NCBI RefSeq assembly: GCF_900129315.1
Contig: NZ_FQUS01000021.1
Coordinates: 30,451 to 94,450 of the forward strand
Source: Fodinibius roseus
GTDB lineage: Bacteria > Bacteroidota > Rhodothermia > Balneolales > Balneolaceae
Direction: 5' to 3'
DNA: 64,000 nucleotides
Shown: piece by piece, positions 19,154 through 27,807 of the stretch
How positions within the stretch are numbered: position 1 is the stretch's first letter
How the letters are laid out: the number at the start of each line of letters is the position of its first letter
Notes under the pieces: model-generated
The model's input: the letters and a program-made list of their open reading frames with translations, nothing else
The model's database searches: none
What the model was told of the DNA's origin: nothing
Position numbers and translations under genes: made by a program

Positions 19154-20521
19154 ATGTCTAAAAGCAAACAAAGTCGCCGCGAGTTTCTATCTACTGCCGC
19201 CTGGAGCGCTGTCGGAACGATAGGTGCAGCCGGCCTTCTGACAAATTGTGCAAGTTCGAACACGTTAAAGGATCTGAAAGATGATACGCATCTTACCCTC
19301 TTAAACGAGGCCCCGGATGGTGAACCCTTACGGGCCGGTCTGGTCGGGTGTGGCGGACGTGGTTCCGGTGCAGCGGTTAACTTCGTGGATGCGGGTCCCA
19401 ACCTGGAAATTGTGGCGCTGGGGGACCTTTTTGAGGATCAGCTGCAGAAGTCCAAAACAATGCTTAAAAAGGCAAGAGATATAGATGTAGCCCAGGAAAA
19501 TTGTTACGTCGGGTTTGACGCCTACCAGAAGGTTATTGACTCCGGGGTTGATATCGTCATATTTGCTACGCCGCCTCATTTTCGCCCCATGCATGTAGAA
19601 GCAGCCATCGATGCCGGAAAACACGTTTTCCAGGAAAAACCGGTGGCGGTTGATCCCGTGGGAGCCCGGCAGATGATGGCCACGACACAAAAAGCAAAGC
19701 AGAAGAATCTTTGTATGGTCAGTGGGACGATTCGCCGGTATCAGAAAGATTTTATCGAAACCCAGCGAAGGGTGGCCAATGGCGCGATCGGCGAGGTCGT
19801 GGGAGCCAATATTATCCGGAACGGTGGTGCAATCTGGTGGGTCGAGCGAAAGCCGGAATGGAGCGAAATGGAATATATGGTTCGCAACTGGCAGAATTTC
19901 AGCTGGCTTTCGGCCGATCACTTTGTGGAACAGTTTATTCATGAACTTGATGTGATGAACTGGCATATGGACAGCTGGCCGGTTAAGGCATTGGGGTACG
20001 GAGGCAGGACCCATCAGGTATCGGGCAACAAGTTCGATCATTTCAGCGTGCAGTATGAATATGAAGACGGAAAGAAGGCGCATTGTGCCACTCGCCAGAT
20101 TAACGGCTGTGATAATTCCAAAACCCAGCATATTACGGGCACAGAAGGATATGCCGATGCAACCGGTTCCCTTTATAATCATCAGGGAGAGCTTATCTGG
20201 GAGTATCCCTATCCGGAAGATGACAACCCGGAGTCGGAATGGTATGTAAAGAATCCGTATGTACAGGAGCATATTGAGCTGGTTACCGCTATTCGGACGG
20301 GCAATTATATTAATGACTCGGAAACTCAGGTCAACTCAACGCGGATGGCCCTTATGGGCAGGATGGCCGCCTATACCGGCGAGGAGGTAACCTGGGAGGA
20401 AGTGGTTGACTCGGATCTTCGACTGGGACCCGATACCTATGAATTCGGGCCGGTCAGCGGGATTCCCGAACATCCCCCGGTGCCGGGCACAGCTCCTTCA
20501 CCGACAAACAGGTATTCATAA
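19154..20521 (+). CDS. Tat-exported Gfo/Idh/MocA-family oxidoreductase
   Basis: The 455 residues start with a twin-arginine signal (SRREFLSTAAWSAVGTIGAAG), so it is folded with its cofactor in the cytosol and exported. The Rossmann loop VGCGGRGSGAAVNF and the QEKPVAVDP motif define the family; the C-terminus is long and Pro-rich (GPVSGIPEHPPVPGT), as in related periplasmic proteins. Such enzymes act on glycosides by C3 oxidation in 3-keto-glycoside metabolism. The DUF1080 gene 165 bases downstream is the usual partner. The substrate is not known. Confidence 0.9.
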   Translation: MSKSKQSRREFLSTAAWSAVGTIGAAGLLTNCASSNTLKDLKDDTHLTLLNEAPDGEPLRAGLVGCGGRGSGAAVNFVDAGPNLEIVALGDLFEDQLQKSKTMLKKARDIDVAQENCYVGFDAYQKVIDSGVDIVIFATPPHFRPMHVEAAIDAGKHVFQEKPVAVDPVGARQMMATTQKAKQKNLCMVSGTIRRYQKDFIETQRRVANGAIGEVVGANIIRNGGAIWWVERKPEWSEMEYMVRNWQNFSWLSADHFVEQFIHELDVMNWHMDSWPVKALGYGGRTHQVSGNKFDHFSVQYEYEDGKKAHCATRQINGCDNSKTQHITGTEGYADATGSLYNHQGELIWEYPYPEDDNPESEWYVKNPYVQEHIELVTAIRTGNYINDSETQVNSTRMALMGRMAAYTGEEVTWEEVVDSDLRLGPDTYEFGPVSGIPEHPPVPGTAPSPTNRYS

Positions 20522-20686
20522 AGCAGGTTTTATAATCTTCCATCGTCTGACGGGTGCCTTTTATGGTTTGTATCAGACCGCATTCCGACTGGCATGGTGG
20601 TAAGCCCTTATAAAGTAAATCACCCTGTTCAAAGCTTATTCTGATGAATGGGATGTTAATTCGATCAACGTTAAACCGATAGTATT

Positions 20687-21445
20687 ATGAATAGAAAAGA
20701 GTTTGCAAAACAGGCCCTCATGGCCTCCGCGATGGCTACAGCGGCTCCGGTCATGGGGTTGTCTCCATCCAACGCCAAAGAACAATCTTCGTTTCCGGAT
20801 GAGGCGATGCTCTCTTTCAGGCCGCTTTTCAACGGTAAGGATTTAAGCGGGTTTGTGGATGTAAATACCTCTGAGGATACCTGGTGGGTGGAAGATGGTA
20901 TCCTGAAAGCCACCGGACATCCGATCGGGGTGATGCGCACGGAAAAGCAATATCAGAATTTTATTCTGGATATTGAGTGGCGACACATGGAACCCGGTGG
21001 AAACTCCGGGGTCTTCGTTTGGGCCAACGGAACCCAGCACGAAGACAATCCCTATCCGAAAGGCATGGAAGTGCAAATGCTTGACACCCAGTGGGCTGAA
21101 ATCAATGATCGCCCTGTTGAATACGTGCACGGACACCTGTTCCCCGCGATGGGACTGGAGGGGACTATTCCCGATAACCCGTCTGAGATCGAAGGGCGAA
21201 GTTACGCTCTTGAGAACAGGGTCAACGGTACGGGAGAATGGAACCGGTATCTGGTGGTATGCGTGGATGGGACGCTCAAGCTGGCGGTCAACGGCAAGTT
21301 CGTCAACGGCATACGCTCAACGAAACGAAAGAAAGGCTACATCTGTCCCGAATCGGAGGGAGCAGAGGTCCATTTTCGAAAGATAGACATCATGGAACTC
21401 CCGGGAGGGGTGATTGAACCCGACCAGGCCGCGCCGGTCGTTTAG
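20687..21445 (+). CDS. DUF1080 / 3-keto-disaccharide hydrolase-type protein
   Basis: The 252 residues have an N-terminal export signal ([26 protein letters not shown] looks like a weak Tat-like start with only Arg-Lys) and one DUF1080 concanavalin-like domain: [44 protein letters not shown], and [12 protein letters not shown]. This fold includes 3-keto-disaccharide hydrolases that cleave glycosides after C3 oxidation. Its place behind a Gfo/Idh/MocA oxidoreductase supports that role. It converges on a CHRD gene 8 bases away. Confidence 0.88.
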   Translation: MNRKEFAKQALMASAMATAAPVMGLSPSNAKEQSSFPDEAMLSFRPLFNGKDLSGFVDVNTSEDTWWVEDGILKATGHPIGVMRTEKQYQNFILDIEWRHMEPGGNSGVFVWANGTQHEDNPYPKGMEVQMLDTQWAEINDRPVEYVHGHLFPAMGLEGTIPDNPSEIEGRSYALENRVNGTGEWNRYLVVCVDGTLKLAVNGKFVNGIRSTKRKKGYICPESEGAEVHFRKIDIMELPGGVIEPDQAAPVV

Positions 21446-21453
21446 ATTAGTTG

Positions 21454-21909
21454 CTATTTCATCGGGGGAATCTGTCCGCGCAGCTCTCCGCTGGTATGAT
21501 TGCTGGTGGTAATGTTGATATACAGTTCTCCCTTTTTTAACAACGGCTTCTGCGCGTCATTTAAGAAAAAGGCATTATCCCTGGCTTTTATCTCACCGCC
21601 GGTACGATCTTCACTGGGTTCGACGTTCAGGCGGAACAGCATATTTCCGGATTCCTCCTTTTCTCCGATCATGACATAGGCACCGCGGTAGGGACTTGTC
21701 AGATCAGAAAAATCGCCTTTCACCCGAAGCGTATCCTGTTTAAAAGAAACGATAACCAGGCCTGTACCCGGAGTACTGACAGGAGGCTCATGGTTATACC
21801 CCGCCAGCATGATTTGCCTGGCTTGCTGGGCGTAGGCCGGTTGCGGATCAAGCGTTACGGAAAGTAACAGTAAGACAAACAGTGCGCATAGTGTGTTTTT
21901 TAGTTTCAT
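21454..21909 (-). CDS. Exported CHRD-domain protein
   Basis: The 151 residues have a clear signal peptide (ALFVLLLLSVTLDPQPAYAQ). The mature part reads as a CHRD domain: it opens with a GYNHEPPVSTPGTG segment corresponding to the family's 'NEVPP' and closes with HTSGELRGQIPP. CHRD domains occur in secreted bacterial proteins of unclear role. It is transcribed toward the DUF1080 gene; the stops are 8 bases apart. Confidence 0.75.
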   Translation of the reverse strand: MKLKNTLCALFVLLLLSVTLDPQPAYAQQARQIMLAGYNHEPPVSTPGTGLVIVSFKQDTLRVKGDFSDLTSPYRGAYVMIGEKEESGNMLFRLNVEPSEDRTGGEIKARDNAFFLNDAQKPLLKKGELYINITTSNHTSGELRGQIPPMK

Positions 21910-22402
21910 GTTTCCTCTCTTTTTAATTGTGGTGATTCTGTTAGAAGACTTTGCATGACGGTCCCTTTTCCATTCTTTTCGTTATAGGGATTTTAAAGCC
22001 TTCACACATTCTCAATAAGCTGCTGTTTTAAGATTCCCCTGGCGTTGATCCCGGAGCAAGAATCCTTGTTTGGCAAAGCCTTCTGTGATTATATAACAGG
22101 GACGCTGAGGAAAATATTATTGCAAAGTGCTTAAAAAGTTAACTCTGTGTTTCTGCAGCTTCGTTTCTGTAAGCAGGTCTTGGTTTTTTATAAGTAACAA
22201 GGCTTTTTCGGAATAGGTGCGTATTGTATGATGGCATTATATGTAGAAAAACGATCTTCAGGCAAAGCATTTCCCTTTGGGTGTTGTTGGAGAATTTTTT
22301 CCACAATAAAAAGTACCGGGTCGTCAAGAGTGGGATAAAAATCTTGGCGGATTAGTTTTCACCGGTGAGCCGGGGTAACGCATACCGTAACGTGCTGATA
22401 CA
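21910..22402. other. Gene-free stretch
   Basis: About 490 bases between two minus-strand genes. The only open frame (22139-22327, minus) is short, has odd composition and no ribosome-binding site. I see no strong hairpin or repeat. It presumably carries the CHRD promoter. Confidence 0.35.
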
Positions 22403-23455
22403 TTAACGGGAGGAAAAGATAACCGGCACAGAATAGGACTGGGCGTTTTCGGGAAGACCGGAGGGATTGGCTCGCTCAAAAACAAGGCGGCCGCGATGAT
22501 TTTCAGGGGCTTTAAACGTCATTGTTGCTTTAAAAGGGACAAACTGCTCGGTCATCCACTCCCCGTCTGCCTCGGCGGAAGACTGCGCCACAAGGCTGTC
22601 GGTGACATCATCGTATAACTTGACCGTGAATGTCCCCTCAAAATACCAGTACCCCTTCGCCACGCCTTTGATAGGAAGCGGAGAGGAGATCTTCGCCTCA
22701 GGTTCTGGATTTTCTATTTTAATCATCTCGCCGGCGGGCTTTTTCTCGCCGCCCTCTACAAAAAAGAAACTACCTAAAATTTCATGGATGACAGCGGCCT
22801 CTTGTTCGTTGCGGTTACCCTTGCGGATGTATTGATCCCCCCTTGAGTAGTCGCACTTTCTAACGGCTTGTCTCTCACCCGTCTCCGCATCTATGCAGTA
22901 TGTCGTATCTTGCCGGGTTTGGATTTGAGCAAAGATGAAGCCGGAATCGGTCCATTTCCCGGGCGGATCTGCGGGAGCTATAAAATAAGCCCAGGGTGAT
23001 CCGTCTTTAAGATGAAGAACTTTGGATTTGGAAGTGTCGATTTCGAAAGAAAGTTCAGGCTTCTCTTCTGCCTGGCTGAAAGGAGCATATTGGCTGTTTG
23101 GTAATTCCGTACCCCATCCACCAGGCAGGATGGCGATGTAGGAATGGTCAGCTTCAGCGTGAACATGTAAGGGAGTTTCCTGTTTTGCACCCGTACCTTT
23201 TTTAATCAGGTTGATAGCCTCGTGTGTCCTCCCCCGGAGGGGTTCTTCCACTACAATCCATGAGGCAGGCAAGCGTAGGGCCAAGTCGTATTCCGGATTA
23301 ACATACCGGTCACCCGGTGGTTGTACGCTATCGGCCGGGCTTGTATCTGCCGGCTGTGTTTGAGAATCGAGATTTGAGCAGCTTGTCGATATCAATACAG
23401 AAAGACCGGCTGCGATCACAATGGAATAAAATACGTGTTGCTGTGACATGGACAT
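22403..23455 (-). CDS. Lipoprotein with C-terminal Gmad2-like immunoglobulin domain
   Basis: Start set at the Met that begins MSMSQQHVFYSIVIAAG, giving a lipoprotein signal with STSC; a frame open to 23563 adds 36 unlikely residues. The mature protein (about 325 residues) has a Pro-rich linker, a middle region without a family I recognise (two Cys: CIDAET, KCDYSRG), and a C-terminal domain with SPLPIKGVAKGYWYFEGTF and GRLVFERANPSG, typical of the Gmad2 domain first named in spore-germination proteins. Function unknown, cell-envelope. Confidence 0.7.
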   Translation of the reverse strand: MSMSQQHVFYSIVIAAGLSVLISTSCSNLDSQTQPADTSPADSVQPPGDRYVNPEYDLALRLPASWIVVEEPLRGRTHEAINLIKKGTGAKQETPLHVHAEADHSYIAILPGGWGTELPNSQYAPFSQAEEKPELSFEIDTSKSKVLHLKDGSPWAYFIAPADPPGKWTDSGFIFAQIQTRQDTTYCIDAETGERQAVRKCDYSRGDQYIRKGNRNEQEAAVIHEILGSFFFVEGGEKKPAGEMIKIENPEPEAKISSPLPIKGVAKGYWYFEGTFTVKLYDDVTDSLVAQSSAEADGEWMTEQFVPFKATMTFKAPENHRGRLVFERANPSGLPENAQSYSVPVIFSSR

Positions 23456-24079
23456 GGATCCTGGACTGACTTTATTACTATTCCATGAGGCCCTTATAGG
23501 TTCGTACGACATCCATGTTACCCGCTTCTGAAGACTCCTGGGATTGTGGTCTTTTACAGACAAAAGACAAAGACGGCAGCGGTATCTATTATAAAGTGCT
23601 ATTGGCTTGACCCATAGAGTTCAACATGGGATGGTTCTGCAAAGACTTCTTCTTTTGTTAAAGCCTTGAGAAGCGTAATATGTTCCGCCCCCAGGTGGGC
23701 CCAAGAGAGCTGAACTTTCCTGCTCCGATTTCTAAGCTCAGTGCCCGGGATAAGATTGGTACAGGTCATAGAACCGGGGGGACATCCGTCGATTTTTAAC
23801 GAACTCCAAATTCGTATGGGAATGTCCGTCAAGGGTCTGTTCATGCCCTCATTTTTAGCAGCATTTGCAAAACCTTGCTTTTGGCCACTATCTGCCTGCA
23901 TTTTCGCATCTTCAAAATCCTCACATATATTTTCTTATATGCTGCGGTTTTGAATTGCGCTCAGGCTTTGATATGGACTAAAATCCCCGATTTTCGAAAT
24001 CCTCTTTTAAAAGGTTGAAACCGAATATCCCCAGTTACGTAAAGGAAGATAACTCACAACTTTTTAGAACAGGATCATT
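23456..24079. other. Intergenic stretch with one doubtful minus-strand ORF
   Basis: About 620 bases. The only plausible coding segment is the minus-strand 100-codon frame listed separately (23599-23901). Bases 23902-24079 show no repeats or hairpins that I trust; the promoter of the efflux operon should be here. Confidence 0.35.
23599..23901 (-). CDS. Small hypothetical protein, doubtful
   Basis: The 100 codons have protein-like composition (PLTDIPIRIWSSLKIDGCPP, WAHLGAEHITLLKALTKEEV, EPSHVELYG), stronger than the opposite-strand frame at 23741-23953. No signal peptide, family or good ribosome-binding site is seen. It could be the remnant of a longer gene. Reported with low confidence. Confidence 0.3.
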   Translation of the reverse strand: MQADSGQKQGFANAAKNEGMNRPLTDIPIRIWSSLKIDGCPPGSMTCTNLIPGTELRNRSRKVQLSWAHLGAEHITLLKALTKEEVFAEPSHVELYGSSQ

Positions 24080-25201
24080 ATGGGTTTTCAAAAGAAACGG
24101 AAACGGGGATTATGGATAAGCATCTTGGCTGTTATCATCCTCGGCGGAGGCATATTCTTCTATTTATACGGCAGCACATCCGGGGAGGAAAATCAGGAAG
24201 AGCCTTATGTTACGGCCGAGGTGGGAACAATCATTGAGAAAGCCCTGGCCGTGGGGACGATCGAACCGGAAAATGAGATCGAGGTGAAATCTAAAATTTC
24301 GGGCGTTGTCAGCCGGATTTTCGCGGAGGCGGGCGATTATGTCCGCAAGGGCGACCCGCTCATAGAAGTCAGTCCCGATCCCACCCCGCTTGAACTGGCT
24401 GAAGCAAAGCGCAACCTGGAACGGACCGAAATTGAAGAGACGAACCTGGCAAAAGAGCTGGCACGAATGAAGACGCTGAACAGCCGTGACTTGGTTTCGG
24501 ACCGGGAGTTCGAAGAAGTACAACAACAGTACAATGACGTTAAAGTTCGTTTGCAGATCAACAGAGAACGACTTGAACTGCTCGAATCGGGACGTATTGT
24601 CGTTGGCGACATGGTTATCGAATCCATTATCCGGTCCCCCGTCGATGGATTTATCCTGGAGGAGATGGTGGATGTGGGAGAGCCGGTCGTTCCGCTGACC
24701 TCTTACCAGGAGGGGACGCCGCTGATGACGCTTGCCGGGATGGATCATCTGCTTTTCAAGGGCACGGTCGATGAGATTGATGTCGGAAAGATTGCGGAGG
24801 GGATGCCCGTGGAGATAAAGATAGGAGCATTGCCCGCGGATACGGTGTATGGCGAGGTTTCCCGGATCTCGCTGAAGGCCATTGAAGATGAAAATGCTAC
24901 CGTATTCCCGGTAGAAATCAAGATCACCGATACCGGAGGCGCTACGCTTCGCGCGGGCTATTCCGCAAACGCAGATATCATTATCAAGCGCATGGAGGAT
25001 ATTATTACGATCCCGGAACGCGTGGTCAGCATGCGGGAGGGAGATGCTTTCATTGATGTGCCGGGCGATGAGCCGGGCAGCCGGGTAGAAAAAGAAATTG
25101 AGCTCGGATTAAGCGACGCTATTACTGTGGAAGTGGAAGAAGGGCTTGAAGAAGGGGATAAAGTACTGGAACGTCCTGAAAAAACACTGACCGTGCGATA
25201 A
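24080..25201 (+). CDS. MacA/HlyD-type periplasmic efflux adaptor
   Basis: Membrane-fusion protein that joins inner-membrane ABC permeases to an outer-membrane channel. The 373 residues show one N-terminal membrane anchor (LWISILAVIILGGGIFFYLY), a biotinyl-lipoyl-like half motif (VKSKISGVVSRIFAEAGDYV), a coiled-coil hairpin (about 105-180), the second lipoyl half (SPVDGFILEEMVDVGEPV), then beta-barrel and membrane-proximal domains. It is first in an operon with two MacB-like permeases (20 bases to the next gene). The transported compound is unknown. Confidence 0.88.
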   Translation: MGFQKKRKRGLWISILAVIILGGGIFFYLYGSTSGEENQEEPYVTAEVGTIIEKALAVGTIEPENEIEVKSKISGVVSRIFAEAGDYVRKGDPLIEVSPDPTPLELAEAKRNLERTEIEETNLAKELARMKTLNSRDLVSDREFEEVQQQYNDVKVRLQINRERLELLESGRIVVGDMVIESIIRSPVDGFILEEMVDVGEPVVPLTSYQEGTPLMTLAGMDHLLFKGTVDEIDVGKIAEGMPVEIKIGALPADTVYGEVSRISLKAIEDENATVFPVEIKITDTGGATLRAGYSANADIIIKRMEDIITIPERVVSMREGDAFIDVPGDEPGSRVEKEIELGLSDAITVEVEEGLEEGDKVLERPEKTLTVR

Positions 25202-25221
25202 TAATTTTAGTTGATTAGTTA

Positions 25222-26451
25222 ATGTCTCTGATATCTCTCATAACTGATTTATTTCGTAACCTAAGCCAACAGCGCCTGCGGAGTTTCCTTACCATTTTTG
25301 GCATTATGTGGGGTACGGCTACGCTGATCCTGCTGCTTGCTTTTGGCACCGGCTTCCGGGATCAGACAATCCTGAATATGCGGGGCATGGGCGATCAGAT
25401 CGCCATTATGTTTCCGGGACAAACGACCGTTGCCTATGAGGGATATGGCATAGGCCGTCCTGTCCGTTTTCGGGAAACGGACGTACAGCTGCTTCGCGAC
25501 CAGATAGCGGATATCGATGTCGCCACGCCGGAATACAGGGAAAGCATGGAGATTTCATATGGCACAAAGCGCCGAAATTCATCGGTGGGTGGGGTATACC
25601 CGGTGTATCAGGATCTCAGGAATATGTTTGAAAAGGCAGGGGGACGATGGCTCAATGAGGCGGACGTGAAACAGCGGCGAAGGGTTATTTTCCTTGGGAA
25701 TCGACTGACGGAAAATCTTTTTGAAGAGGAAGATCCGGTCGGAAAGCAAGTGACGGTAAGCGGAACACCGTTTACCGTTATCGGGGTGCTGCAGGAAAAA
25801 ATACAAAATTCATCTTATTCCCAGCAGGATCGCGACCGGGCGTTTATCCCCGCGTCCACCTATTCAGCCATGATGGGGACCGACAGGCTCAGTAATATTC
25901 TTTATACGCCGGCTGACCCCGGGAAGGCAGAGACCGTAAGAGATCAGGTGTATGAGGTGATGGGACGAAAACACCGTTTTGATCCTTCCGACCGCGATGC
26001 CATCGGTATTTGGGACACCAATGAGTTCTGGTCGTTTATCAATGTTATGTTTTTAGGTATTAACGGATTTTTGGTACTGATAGGATTCTTTACGCTTGCC
26101 GTCGGGGGGATCGGGGTGGCTAATATTATGTTTGTGGTGGTCCAGGAACGAATGAAGGAGATCGGCATCCGACGTTCGGTGGGAGCGAGGAGGCATCATA
26201 TAATGGGACAGTTTTTCCTGGAGACCTTCATGATTGTCGGGATCGGGGCTGCGGCGGGTTATGCCGTGGGATGGCTGTTGGTTGAGGCCACCCAGGATCT
26301 GCCGATCAAGGATTTTGTGGGATCTCCCTACTTTGCTCCCGAAGTGGGATTGATCGCCTTCGCTGTTCTCGGCTTTGTGGGCTTTGCCGCCGGACTGCTG
26401 CCCGCCTGGAGAGCCTCCCGGCTTGACATCGTCGAATGTTTAAGGAGATAA
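25222..26451 (+). CDS. MacB-like ABC transporter permease (first of two)
   Basis: The 409 residues have an N-terminal membrane helix preceded by LRSFLTIFGIMWGTATLIL, a large periplasmic MacB_PCD domain (about 45-270; GKQVTVSGTPFTVIGVL), then the FtsX-type three-helix domain with ANIMFVVVQERMKEIGIRRSVGA, the coupling segment. It ends PAWRASRLDIVECLR, as MacB permeases do. There is no ATPase domain, unlike fused MacB. A second permease follows 18 bases later, so a heterodimer is likely. Confidence 0.88.
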   Translation: MSLISLITDLFRNLSQQRLRSFLTIFGIMWGTATLILLLAFGTGFRDQTILNMRGMGDQIAIMFPGQTTVAYEGYGIGRPVRFRETDVQLLRDQIADIDVATPEYRESMEISYGTKRRNSSVGGVYPVYQDLRNMFEKAGGRWLNEADVKQRRRVIFLGNRLTENLFEEEDPVGKQVTVSGTPFTVIGVLQEKIQNSSYSQQDRDRAFIPASTYSAMMGTDRLSNILYTPADPGKAETVRDQVYEVMGRKHRFDPSDRDAIGIWDTNEFWSFINVMFLGINGFLVLIGFFTLAVGGIGVANIMFVVVQERMKEIGIRRSVGARRHHIMGQFFLETFMIVGIGAAAGYAVGWLLVEATQDLPIKDFVGSPYFAPEVGLIAFAVLGFVGFAAGLLPAWRASRLDIVECLRR

Positions 26452-26469
26452 ATAGAAGGTGCGTATACT

Positions 26470-27714
26470 ATGTGGAATAATTTAATCAGAGAATTTTTTG
26501 CCGATCTTGGCAACCAGAAATTGCGCTCGTTTTTAACCCTGATAGCGATTGCCTGGGGCACCCTTTCGGTAATTCTGCTCCTGGCCTTTGGGCGGGGACT
26601 GGGGACCAGCATGATGGAGGGGATGCTGGGGGCCGGCAACCAGGTAATTGTCATCTATGGCGGGCAGACCAGCATGAATTACGAGGGATTGGGAATCGGG
26701 CGCCGTATCAGTTTTACCGAAGAGGATGTGGCGCTGCTGCAGCGTTCTGTCCCCGGCATCGCGCATTCCAGTCCCCAGTACGGACGGTGGGGTGCTCAGC
26801 TTCAAACCGGGGACGCTACTACGAATACTTATATGGAGGGCGTTAATCCTGATTTTGAAATTATGCGTACAATGTACCCGGCGGCGGGGGGACGCTTTAT
26901 TAACGAGCAGGATGTAGATAGCAAGCGGCGCGTTCTCTTCCTGGGAGATGAGATTGCCGGGCGTCTTTTTGGGGAAGAAAATCCGGTCGGCAAGCAAGTG
27001 AAGCTCGATAATATGCCTTTTACGGTCATTGGGGTGATGAAACCCAAAATGCAGACGGCCATGAACAATGGTCCCGATGCCGACCGGGCTGTCATTCCCT
27101 ATTCCACCTTCCGGAATATTTACGGCGACCGGACGGTAAACTCCATCCTGATACGTCCCTCCGACCCCTCCCTGCAGGAGCGGATTAAGCATGATATTAC
27201 CGCTATTCTTTCGGCAAAATACGCTTTCCACCCTGAAGACGAGCAAGCGATCCCCATATGGGATTTTATCGAAATGGAAGCAATGAACCGGAAAGTAGCA
27301 GCGGGACTCGAAGTATTTCTCTTCACGGTTGGGTTGTTTACGCTGATTATTGCGGGCGTGGGGGTGGCAAACATCATGTTTGTGGTGGTTAAAGAGCGCA
27401 CCAGGGAGATCGGCATCAAACTGGCGGTAGGTGCGAGAAAAATCCATATTATTGTCCAGTTTGTCTTTGAGTCGCTCCTGATCTCTTTTATGGGCGGTTT
27501 TATCGGCCTGGCGATCTCTTCGGCTATCGTGTATGGCGTGCTGGCGCTGGATATGACAGAAGGTCCGGGAGCGTTTCTGGGCAAGCCGGAGATATCGGAA
27601 TTATCCGTCATCGTTACGATCGGGATGCTTGCGCTTATCGGCCTTACAGCCGGGGTCTTTCCCGCCATGAAAGCCGCCCGCGTGGATCCGGTGGAGTCGC
27701 TGCGGTACGAGTAA
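26470..27714 (+). CDS. MacB-like ABC transporter permease (second of two)
   Basis: The 414-residue paralogue of the preceding permease has the same layout: LRSFLTLIAIAWGTLSVIL helix, periplasmic domain with GKQVKLDNMPFTVIGVM, and the FtsX domain with ANIMFVVVKERTREIGIKLA, ending PAMKAARVDPVESLRYE. The two copies differ throughout, so the duplication is old. The operon stops here without an ATP-binding subunit; the ATPase must be encoded elsewhere. Confidence 0.88.
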   Translation: MWNNLIREFFADLGNQKLRSFLTLIAIAWGTLSVILLLAFGRGLGTSMMEGMLGAGNQVIVIYGGQTSMNYEGLGIGRRISFTEEDVALLQRSVPGIAHSSPQYGRWGAQLQTGDATTNTYMEGVNPDFEIMRTMYPAAGGRFINEQDVDSKRRVLFLGDEIAGRLFGEENPVGKQVKLDNMPFTVIGVMKPKMQTAMNNGPDADRAVIPYSTFRNIYGDRTVNSILIRPSDPSLQERIKHDITAILSAKYAFHPEDEQAIPIWDFIEMEAMNRKVAAGLEVFLFTVGLFTLIIAGVGVANIMFVVVKERTREIGIKLAVGARKIHIIVQFVFESLLISFMGGFIGLAISSAIVYGVLALDMTEGPGAFLGKPEISELSVIVTIGMLALIGLTAGVFPAMKAARVDPVESLRYE

Positions 27715-27807
27715 GGGAGGTATCCGGACAGGGTTCTTAATAAATACGGGCAAGGTCCGGCATTCTTAGTAATAGCGGCGCAGTATTCGGGACCGGGCCC
27801 CGTATCA

